Shown here: positions 50,667 through 58,175 of the stretch, in pieces
How the letters are laid out: each line of letters opens with the position of its first letter
Numbering within the stretch: the stretch's first letter is position 1
Source of the DNA: Gloeocapsopsis crepidinum LEGE 06123
GTDB lineage: Bacteria; Cyanobacteriota; Cyanobacteriia; Cyanobacteriales; Chroococcidiopsidaceae
Assembly: GCF_015207655.1 (NCBI RefSeq)
Contig: NZ_JADEWN010000007.1
Coordinates: forward strand, 62,001 to 126,000
DNA length: 64,000 nt
Reading direction: 5' to 3'
Notes under the pieces: model-generated
Seen by the model: the letters and a program-made list of their open reading frames with translations, nothing else
Told to the model about the DNA's origin: nothing
The model's database searches: none
Made by a program: the position numbers and the translations under genes

Positions 50667-53390
50667 TTGACATCTGCTCCCCTACCGCATAATGAATCAG
50701 AGCGCATAGAAGCACTACGTCGCTACAAGATCCTTGATACGCCCCCAGAAGAATCATTTGATCGCATCACAGCCTTGGCAGCACGATTGTTCAATGTACC
50801 TGTTGCCTTAGTTTCCTTTGTAGATGAGTTTCGTGCTTGGTTTAAATCTTCCTATGGCTTTGATTCACAGCAGATTTCTCGCCAAGATACGATTTGTAGT
50901 ATCGCTGTCTTATCTAATGAAGTTTTTGTAGTTCCAGACACTAGAGAAGATCCGCGATTTGCTTGCAAAGATTTTGCCTTATGCGAATCAGGAATTCGCT
51001 TTTATGCAGGTGCTCCGCTTATAACTAATGATGGCTTTAATTTAGGCACAATCTGTTTAGTTGACAACAAGCCACGTCACGATTTTAATCTGCAACAGCA
51101 AGCAACCCTTGCTGACCTAGCTGCGATTGTTGTTGATGAATTAGAGTTGCGCTTTGCTGCCCATAAAGTCTCTCAAATGGATACTGCCTTGTTAGAAGTG
51201 ACTGAGGGAGTTTCGGCTGCAACAGGGGAAGCATTTTTTACTTCACTAGTTAAACATTTAACTCAAGCATTAGGAGTAGAGTATGCATTTGTTGGTGAAT
51301 TAGTCGAGCAAGAGGAGAAACAGACAATCAGGACGATCGCTATCTACGCTCAAAATGAAATTACCGACAATATTGAGTATTCTTTGCTCAATACACCTTG
51401 CCAACACGTCATTCAACTCAAAAAGCCCTGCTGCTATCCACGTAATATTCAAGCAGAGTTTCCTGATAATTATTTACTAGCACAGATGAAGGTTGACAGC
51501 TATTTTGCGACTCCGCTGTTAGATTCTGCTGGCAGAGTGCTAGGATTGCTGGGAATTATGGCTTGCAAACCGCTAGAAAACATTTATTTAGCACAACCGC
51601 TTTTGACTATCTTTGCAACACGCGCAACCGCAGAATTAGAGCGCACCCACCTACTCAACCGCGAACGACACTATGCCAGACAGTTACATGGATTAACTGA
51701 GGCAGCACTTGCAATTAACTCAGCACTTTCGGTGGAAGAAGTGCTACAAGTGATTACAGAACAGGCACGTAGCATTATCGGCACGCATCAGTCGGTTACA
51801 AGCATGACTGTGAATCAAAACTGGGCACAGGCAATTAATACTGTTTCGCTTTCTCAAAAGTACGCACAATGGCGCAGTTATAATCAGAAACCGGATGGCT
51901 CAGGAATTTATGCGTGTGTTTGTCATATAAATTGTCCCATGCGAATGACGCAAGCTGAACTAGAAGTACATCCTCGCTGGCAAGGATTTGGAATACACGC
52001 GGCGGAACATCCGCCGATGCGAGGTTGGCTAGCAGCACCACTAACTGGACGCGATGGACATAACATTGGCTTAATTCAGTTGTCTGATAAGTATATTGGC
52101 GAGTTTACTGAAGAAGATGAAGCAATTATTGTGCAGTTAGCTCAGATGGCGTCGGTAGCTGTTGAAAATGCTAGGTTATACGCAGCTGAACAACAAGCAC
52201 GTACCCAAGCGGAAACGGCAAATCGGCTCAAAGATGAATTTCTTGCGGTACTTTCTCACGAATTGCGATCGCCACTTAATCCAATCTTAGGTTGGTCAAA
52301 GCTACTGTTAACACATAATTTTGACGCCACAAAAACTCACTATGCATTGGAAACCATTGAACGCAACGCAAAGTTACAGTCACAACTGATCGAAGACTTA
52401 CTCGATGTATCGCGGATTCTCCGTGGTAAACTTAGCTTAAATATCACTTCTGTAGACCTTGCTACTGTAATTACAGCTGCGATTGAAACAGTACGCCTAG
52501 CAGCAGAAGCTAAAGCAATTGAGCTAATAACAGATTTTGAATTGATCCAAGTATGGGGAGATGCGAATCGCTTGCAGCAAGTTGTTTGGAATCTGCTTTC
52601 AAATGCTGTGAAGTTTACGCCTGTAGGTGGACGAGTAGAGGTTAAGTTGGACGGTGTGTTCTCAGATTTGAATTCTGAGTCAGATGCCGAATATTTAATT
52701 CAAAACTCTTTACGAGATCAAAATCAAAGTTTTGCTCGAATTTGCGTCAGTGATACTGGTAGAGGCATTGATCCTGAGTTCTTACCTTTTGTATTTGATT
52801 ATTTTCGCCAAGCAGATAGCACAACAACAAGATCTTTTGGCGGTTTAGGACTAGGACTAGCAATCGTGCGTTACTTGGTAGAGCTACACGGTGGCACAGT
52901 CCAGGCAGAAAGTCAAGGGGCAGGACAAGGGGCAATCTTTAAAGTAATACTTCCTTTGGGTTCTGTCGCAACGCCAAGCTGCGAGCAGCAGACAAGCGAT
53001 GAACATATTCCAACGCTTCAAGGAATTAAGGTACTCGTTGTTGATGATGAAGAAGACACTCGTGATTTGATTGTATTTGTCCTTGAAGAGTATGGAGCTA
53101 CCGTGTGCGCTGTTGCTTCTGCTACAGAAGCTATTGAGATATTTACGCAGAACCAAACTGATATTCTCTTAAGTGATATTGGAATGCCCGAAATGGATGG
53201 TTATACATTAATTCGGACACTGCGATCGCTTCCTCAAGCAGAAGGTAGTGAGATTGCAGCGATCGCACTTACTGCGTATGCTGGTGAAACGAACCATCAA
53301 CAAATCCTTGCAGCTGGCTTTCAAAAACACCTTGCTAAGCCCGTCGAACCAGAAGAGTTAGTTAAAGCGATCGCCCAACTTGTGAAGTAG
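50667..53390 (+). CDS. Hybrid histidine kinase with three GAF domains and a receiver
   Basis: A 907-aa cytoplasmic sensor. GAF1 lies at about 20-165 (RYKILDTPPEESFDRITALAARLFNVPVALVSFVDE, then GAPLITNDGFNLGTICL). GAF2 lies at about 175-330. GAF3 lies at about 345-510 and contains two Cys near CVCHINCPM. HisKA follows with His531 in LSHELRSPLNPILGW, then HATPase (VWNLLSNAVKF, DTGRGIDPEFLPFVFDYFRQ, GLGLGLAIVRYLVELHGG), and a C-terminal receiver with Asp837 (LLSDIGMPEMDGY). It starts at a TTG with GGAGG 4 bases upstream; no better start exists. No transmembrane segment. GAF ligand and output are unknown. Confidence 0.93.
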   Translation: MTSAPLPHNESERIEALRRYKILDTPPEESFDRITALAARLFNVPVALVSFVDEFRAWFKSSYGFDSQQISRQDTICSIAVLSNEVFVVPDTREDPRFACKDFALCESGIRFYAGAPLITNDGFNLGTICLVDNKPRHDFNLQQQATLADLAAIVVDELELRFAAHKVSQMDTALLEVTEGVSAATGEAFFTSLVKHLTQALGVEYAFVGELVEQEEKQTIRTIAIYAQNEITDNIEYSLLNTPCQHVIQLKKPCCYPRNIQAEFPDNYLLAQMKVDSYFATPLLDSAGRVLGLLGIMACKPLENIYLAQPLLTIFATRATAELERTHLLNRERHYARQLHGLTEAALAINSALSVEEVLQVITEQARSIIGTHQSVTSMTVNQNWAQAINTVSLSQKYAQWRSYNQKPDGSGIYACVCHINCPMRMTQAELEVHPRWQGFGIHAAEHPPMRGWLAAPLTGRDGHNIGLIQLSDKYIGEFTEEDEAIIVQLAQMASVAVENARLYAAEQQARTQAETANRLKDEFLAVLSHELRSPLNPILGWSKLLLTHNFDATKTHYALETIERNAKLQSQLIEDLLDVSRILRGKLSLNITSVDLATVITAAIETVRLAAEAKAIELITDFELIQVWGDANRLQQVVWNLLSNAVKFTPVGGRVEVKLDGVFSDLNSESDAEYLIQNSLRDQNQSFARICVSDTGRGIDPEFLPFVFDYFRQADSTTTRSFGGLGLGLAIVRYLVELHGGTVQAESQGAGQGAIFKVILPLGSVATPSCEQQTSDEHIPTLQGIKVLVVDDEEDTRDLIVFVLEEYGATVCAVASATEAIEIFTQNQTDILLSDIGMPEMDGYTLIRTLRSLPQAEGSEIAAIALTAYAGETNHQQILAAGFQKHLAKPVEPEELVKAIAQLVK

Positions 53391-53401
53391 CTATTAACGA
53401 C

Positions 53402-54529
53402 TTAATCCCACAAGCGCCGTCCTTCACGTCCGTTGAGTCTATTGTGAGAGTCTTGTAATAAGGTAGGAATATTAAGCTGTTCTGGACAACGTGGCAGACA
53501 ATCTCCGCACTCAGTACAACGGTTTGCTTTCATTCCAGGAAACCAGTGTCCGGCATTTTCAAACATTCCATAACGATATTTGCCGTATTCAACCATATCG
53601 TAAGCAATAGCAAGATTACGCAGGCGCAAAACCTCAGGAATATGAATCGTCTCAGGACAAGGTAAACATTCATAGCATTGGCTACAGCGATCGCTGCCTA
53701 AAGTATCTTTTTGAGTCTCCAAACGCTGTAATACAGCAATTTCTTCTGGTGTTAAAGCCTCTGTGCGATCGCTCACCCTTAAAGGTGCTGTCAGTTCTGT
53801 TGCGCTTGCTGCGCCTACACTTAAAGTGGTGATGCGAGGATCTTGAAGTAAAAAGCGATAGTTTAACTCTAGCGGGGAAAAAGGTTGACACAACGCTTGT
53901 AATTTTGGGGATGGTGTGTAGAGTAGTCCCCCTTTATCAGCTGGTGAAATAATAAAAACTCCCATGTCTTTTTGCGCTGCAAGTGCGATCGCCGCTGCGT
54001 TGCGTTGAAAAAAATAGTAATAATGCAGATTGACAAATTCAAACAAATCTGTACTGACTGCCGCTAAAACAATCTCTAACGGTGCATGGGTAGAAAAGCC
54101 AACATGACGTACTCTACCATCGGCAATAGCCTGATGGACTGCTGGCATACAACCTGAAATGAATTTGAGATGTTCCCAAGTATTGATGCCATGAAGTGCA
54201 AGACAATCTAAATAATCTAACCCTAAACGTGCGAGTGATTCATCTATAGCTCGCTGCATGCTATCTGCATCAAGTGTTGGGGCAATTTTGGTGGTAATGT
54301 GTAATTGCGATCGCGTTTTTGGTAGTCCAGCTTTAATTGCTGCACCTAGATACTGCTCACTTTTTCCGTAACCTCTGGCAGTTTCTAAGTGATTAACACC
54401 TTGCAACACTGCTTGATATACTGTTTGTCTTGCGTTTTCCTCAGAAGCCAGATAGCGCATCGTTCCCAAGGAGAACACAGACAAATTTAGGTTTGTTTTG
54501 CCAAAGCGGCGATAGCGCATTTTAACCAA
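53402..54529 (-). CDS. Aldo/keto reductase with two C-terminal Fe-S cluster motifs
   Basis: A 375-aa fusion. The AKR barrel is about 1-280 (RYRRFGKTNLNLSVFSLGTM, HLETARGYGKSEQYLGAAIK, ITTKIAP, HVGFSTHAPLE, with the Asp-Tyr-Lys-His active-site pattern varied). The C-terminal part has CSQCYECLPCPETIHIPE and the 4Fe-4S ferredoxin-type motif Cys338-x2-Cys341-x2-Cys344-x3-Cys348 (CTECGDCLPRC). Electrons are likely passed from Fe-S clusters to the barrel. It converges on the kinase gene with 11 bases between the ends. The ATG at 54520 (MRYRRF) is as good a start as the one shown. Substrate unknown. Confidence 0.85.
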   Translation of the reverse strand: MVKMRYRRFGKTNLNLSVFSLGTMRYLASEENARQTVYQAVLQGVNHLETARGYGKSEQYLGAAIKAGLPKTRSQLHITTKIAPTLDADSMQRAIDESLARLGLDYLDCLALHGINTWEHLKFISGCMPAVHQAIADGRVRHVGFSTHAPLEIVLAAVSTDLFEFVNLHYYYFFQRNAAAIALAAQKDMGVFIISPADKGGLLYTPSPKLQALCQPFSPLELNYRFLLQDPRITTLSVGAASATELTAPLRVSDRTEALTPEEIAVLQRLETQKDTLGSDRCSQCYECLPCPETIHIPEVLRLRNLAIAYDMVEYGKYRYGMFENAGHWFPGMKANRCTECGDCLPRCPEQLNIPTLLQDSHNRLNGREGRRLWD

Positions 54530-54690
54530 GGGGTGAGGAGTGAGGGGTGAGGGGTGAGTAATTAGTGGCTAGTGGCTAGTGGGAGAGTGGGAGCGTTGTA
54601 GAGTTGGCAAGTGGGCGAGATTGAGAAATTTAATTGCTTTTTCCCTCATACCCTCCTACCCTCCTACCCAACTACGCAACTACCCGCTAC
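54530..54690 (-). repeat. Dispersed GC-skewed intergenic repeat, copy 2 (inverted)
   Basis: Reverse complement of 54545-54670 reads GGGTAGGAGGGTATGAGGGAAAAAGC, AATTAAATTTCTCAATCTCGCC, CAACTCTACAACGCTCCCAC, matching 39622-39730. The plus strand shows tandem GGGTGAG and GTGGCTA units. It separates the aldo/keto reductase and nuclease genes. Confidence 0.7.
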
Positions 54691-54703
54691 TCCTCTGCTT
54701 TTT

Positions 54704-55204
54704 CTAACTTTCGCCCATAAAGCCTCCGCCCTTAATTAAATCTTCGGGGCGGAGATTGGCAAGGAATTCACGGAAAGCTTCTTGTTCAGCTTCATCCGCG
54801 TCGCGATCAACTGGAATCGAGGCATCAGCCACAACTTCTTCCATCACCCAAATAGGGCTATTAGTGCGAAGCGCGATCGCGATCGCGTCGCTTGGACGGG
54901 CATCGATCTCTTTTTTGACCTCACCCTGGCGAACTGTCAGCAGTGCATAAAAGGTACCATCTTGAATTGCATTAATCACAATCCGCTCTAAAGTCATGCC
55001 CCACGCTTCCAAAATATTAGTGATTAAATCATGCGTTAGAGGACGTGGAGGCTTTTGATTTTCCAATGCACCAATAATTGCTTTTGCCTGATCTTGGTTG
55101 ATGTAAATTGGTAAAGCACGGCGCTCTTGACCATCTTTCAAAAGCACGATGGGGCTGCGGTTTACGGCATCTATTGCAATGCCAGCGACTCTCATTTCAA
55201 TCAT
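54704..55204 (-). CDS. Bifunctional nuclease (DUF151/BFN) family protein
   Basis: A 166-aa protein of the DUF151 family, whose plant members have DNase and RNase activity. Signatures are SPIVLLKDGQERRALPIYINQDQAKAI, LTHDLITNILEAWGMTLERIVI, and DARPSDAIAIALRTNSPIWV. The acidic C-terminal segment (DRDADEAEQEAFREFLANLRPEDLI) is typical. The start at the ATG at 55204 gives the conserved MRVAGIAIDA after two residues. It is transcribed alone. Confidence 0.9.
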   Translation of the reverse strand: MIEMRVAGIAIDAVNRSPIVLLKDGQERRALPIYINQDQAKAIIGALENQKPPRPLTHDLITNILEAWGMTLERIVINAIQDGTFYALLTVRQGEVKKEIDARPSDAIAIALRTNSPIWVMEEVVADASIPVDRDADEAEQEAFREFLANLRPEDLIKGGGFMGES

Positions 55205-55255
55205 TGGCGTAGCCTCTAGAATCCTTGGTCATAGCAGTCAGAAGGAAACACATAA

Positions 55256-55417
55256 ATGTCTATCTATATACTTCTATTTTTGGCTGCCACAGCACTAATT
55301 GCCCTACTTATAGAGAAATTAGGTAGCAATACTCTGCTAAGTCATACCAGCACGGATAAGTTAAAGATGTACTTATCCCAAGTATGCCCTGATATTGATG
55401 TAGATAGATTAAACTAA
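55256..55417 (+). CDS. Small single-helix membrane protein (53 aa)
   Basis: A 53-codon frame: MSIYILLFLAATALIALLIEKLGS, one hydrophobic helix, and then a polar tail ending SQVCPDIDVDRLN. An AAGGAA ribosome site sits 8 bases before the ATG, good for a real gene. It diverges from the nuclease gene (52 bases apart). No family recognised; function unknown. Confidence 0.6.
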   Translation: MSIYILLFLAATALIALLIEKLGSNTLLSHTSTDKLKMYLSQVCPDIDVDRLN

Positions 55418-55605
55418 CTTTGACAATATATAAGTGAGGTAAGGTGATAGAAAAGCAGTGAGTGAACGCAAGATAATTGCTAGTTGCTATCCATTTCTAG
55501 CCTTTAAGCTATGTTCATTTTCGCTTGCATTTTAAACAACTTGTCAAAATTTATACTTGCTTTATTCATATTCGTTTTCACAATTAACATTTTTTGATAA
55601 AAACT

Positions 55606-56265
55606 ATGTTTACAGGGTTAATTCAAGCCTTAGGAACAGTGCGACCGTTGGGAGGCGATCGCTTTTCAATTACTTGTCGCAACAGTAGTGACGCTATTCT
55701 ACAGGATCTTGCCGCGGGTGATAGTGTCGCTGTAGATGGCGTGTGTTTGACCGTTACAGATGTGTTACCGCAAGGTTTTGTCGCAACTGCATCTCCAGAA
55801 ACACTGCGACGCACAACAGTTGGTCAACAATTTGATCGCCTTGTCAATCTCGAAACAGCATTACGTGTTGGGAGCAAATTAGGCGGACATTTTGTCATGG
55901 GTCATGTTGATGGTGTAGGGTGTTTGCAAACTGTTGAGCAAACTGCGACTTCGTGGGAAATGGCATTTACTGCACCGGATGCGATCGCTCGTTATATTGT
56001 GCCCAAAGGCAGTATTGCTGTTAACGGTGTTAGCTTAACAATTGCGGACTGGAATCCAGCAATCAATTTATTTAAGGTCGCGGTCATTCCACTGTCTTAT
56101 GCTGAAACGAACTTGCAATATCTCCACATTGGGGATTGGGTAAATTTAGAAGGAGATATTTTAGGCAAATACGTGGAGAAGTTAATTCAATCGGGGGGCG
56201 ATCGTAGTGTAGCTGCTCCTGATACTGTGTCACCCACCTTTTTAGCAGAACATGGGTACTTGTAG
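55606..56265 (+). CDS. ribE: Riboflavin synthase alpha chain
   Basis: Dismutates two 6,7-dimethyl-8-ribityllumazine molecules to riboflavin. The protein begins at the ATG at 55606 (MFTGLIQALGTV, the canonical start) and not at the TTG 12 bases earlier. It has two lumazine-binding repeats: GDSVAVDGVCLTVT with LGGHFVMGHVDGVG in the first, and KGSIAVNGVSLTIADWN with GDWVNLEGDILGKYVEKL in the second. Length (219 aa) is normal. No other rib gene adjoins it. Confidence 0.95.
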   Translation: MFTGLIQALGTVRPLGGDRFSITCRNSSDAILQDLAAGDSVAVDGVCLTVTDVLPQGFVATASPETLRRTTVGQQFDRLVNLETALRVGSKLGGHFVMGHVDGVGCLQTVEQTATSWEMAFTAPDAIARYIVPKGSIAVNGVSLTIADWNPAINLFKVAVIPLSYAETNLQYLHIGDWVNLEGDILGKYVEKLIQSGGDRSVAAPDTVSPTFLAEHGYL

Positions 56266-56340
56266 GACAAAGTGGCGATCGCATATTTCCGGTCTGCGGC
56301 ACACTAGAGAAAATAGAAAATAAACATCATTATTTAACTT

Positions 56341-57864
56341 ATGCAGACGCTGGAAAAAACCCATCCCAAACTACAAGAACTAAAAACCCGTTTAAGTGAA
56401 ATCAATGACCTTGAGTCAGCTGCATCACTGCTTTACTGGGATCAAGCAACATACATGCCACCTGGAGGTGCAGCTGCGCGGGGGCGTCAACTTGCAACAC
56501 TAAGACACATTGCCCATACAAAATTTATTGCCCCTACAATTGGGCAACTTCTAGAAGATTTAAGCTCGTATGAATCAAGTTTACCTGCTGATTCAGATGA
56601 AGCAAGCTTAATTCGCGTAACTCGCCGCGATTACGAACGCGCCGTTAAAATTCCTGCTGACTTTACCGCAAGATTTTCTCAACATTCTACGGAAACTTAT
56701 GAAGTATGGGCAAAAGCGCGGAGTGCGAATGATTTTGCTACTATTCATCCCTATCTAGAAAAAACGCTGGAACTCAGTCGGGAACTGGCTAATTTCTTTC
56801 CTGGCTACGAACATATTGCCGATCCTCTTATTGAGGAAGCCGATTATGGTATGAAAGCAACGAGTGTTAGAGATCTTTTTGCCCAACTACGCCAGCAACT
56901 TGTCCCAATCGTGGAAGCTATTTCCGCGCAATCTGCTACTGATGCTTCGTGTTTGCATCAGCATTTTCCTGAAGCCGAACAGATCGCGTTTAGCTTGAAG
57001 GTGATTGAAAAACTCGGTTACGACTTTCAACGTGGGCGACAAGATAAAACGTTGCATCCGTTCATGACGAAGTTCTCCACTGGAGATGTGCGAATTACGA
57101 CGCGGATTCGTGAAAATGACTTGAATGAAGGACTATTTAGTACAATTCATGAAACGGGTCATGCATTATACGAGCAAGGGGTGAATCGTGATTTTGAAGC
57201 CACTCCTTTAGCGGGTGGAACTTCTTCGGGAGTGCATGAAAGTCAATCGCGGTTATGGGAAAACATGGTGGGACGTAGCCGTCATTTTTGGCGGTTTTTC
57301 TATCCACAACTACAATCGCAGTTTCCTACTCAGATGCGTGATGTTCCCTTAGAGACATTTTATCGGGCGATTAATAAGGTAGAGCGATCGCTCATTCGGA
57401 CTGATGCGGATGAAGTTACATATAATCTTCATGTGATGATTCGCTTTGACCTAGAGTTACAACTCCTCGAAGGAACTTTAGCGGTACGCGATTTACCTGA
57501 GGCTTGGAATGAGCGCTATCGTATTGACTTAGGTATCGTGCCTCCTAATGACAGCAATGGCGTTTTACAGGATGTCCATTGGTACGGTGGCATGATTGGA
57601 GGAATGTTTCAAGGTTACACGCTAGGTAACTTGATGAGTGCACAATTTTTCCAAGCTGCTTTACACACTCATCCTCAAATTTCTACCGAAATTGAGCAAG
57701 GTAATTTTGATACATTGCATAATTGGTTGAAAGCAAATATTTATCTACATGGACGTAAGTATACTGCAGCAGAAATTGTAGAACGTGCAACAGGAAAAAT
57801 GTTAAGTATTGAACCGTTTATTCTTTATATACGCCGTAAATTCGGTGAATTGTACTCTTTGTAA
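56341..57864 (+). CDS. M32-family carboxypeptidase (Taq-type metallopeptidase)
   Basis: A 507-aa peptidase. The zinc site is His270-Glu-Thr-Gly-His274 (IHETGHALYEQG); the third ligand is the Glu in HESQSRLWENM. The N-terminal LYWDQATYMPPGGAAARGRQLATL is a strong family signature, as is the C-terminal VHWYGGMIGGMFQGYTLGN. It removes C-terminal residues from peptides in the cytoplasm. The ATG at 56341 follows ATTTAACTT with a poor ribosome site. A terminator follows at 57901. Confidence 0.93.
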   Translation: MQTLEKTHPKLQELKTRLSEINDLESAASLLYWDQATYMPPGGAAARGRQLATLRHIAHTKFIAPTIGQLLEDLSSYESSLPADSDEASLIRVTRRDYERAVKIPADFTARFSQHSTETYEVWAKARSANDFATIHPYLEKTLELSRELANFFPGYEHIADPLIEEADYGMKATSVRDLFAQLRQQLVPIVEAISAQSATDASCLHQHFPEAEQIAFSLKVIEKLGYDFQRGRQDKTLHPFMTKFSTGDVRITTRIRENDLNEGLFSTIHETGHALYEQGVNRDFEATPLAGGTSSGVHESQSRLWENMVGRSRHFWRFFYPQLQSQFPTQMRDVPLETFYRAINKVERSLIRTDADEVTYNLHVMIRFDLELQLLEGTLAVRDLPEAWNERYRIDLGIVPPNDSNGVLQDVHWYGGMIGGMFQGYTLGNLMSAQFFQAALHTHPQISTEIEQGNFDTLHNWLKANIYLHGRKYTAAEIVERATGKMLSIEPFILYIRRKFGELYSL

Positions 57865-58169
57865 CAAGTCTTTCAGTACCAGTCACATTACAGTGGAATG
57901 TAGGCGAAATCTTAATTAAGTTATTTCGCCTATTTTCTGAATTAATACTAGAAAATAATGTTATACAAAGTAGCTTATGTTACTCAGTATCGCGAATAGT
58001 ATCAGTTGCAAAAGTAAAAATTGAGAGAAACATTTGTACTACTAAAAAGTCTCATTGATTGTGGTGTTGTAGAGGGGCAGGCGATCGCATTATTTTTCAA
58101 GTTTGGATAAGAAACAAGCTGAAAATTTTTTCATTTAGTTGCTATAAAGGTAATGTTTCAATGTAGGGA
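57865..58169. other. Intergenic region before sucrose synthase
   Basis: It starts with a terminator (57901-57937). The rest (about 230 bases) is AT-rich and presumably holds the sucrose-synthase promoter. No gene seen. Confidence 0.5.
57901..57937 (+). terminator. Rho-independent terminator after the M32 carboxypeptidase
   Basis: The perfect 10-bp stem TAGGCGAAAT/ATTTCGCCTA (57901-57910 with 57923-57932) has a 12-base loop and is followed by TTTTCT. Confidence 0.8.
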
Positions 58170-58175
58170 ATGCTC

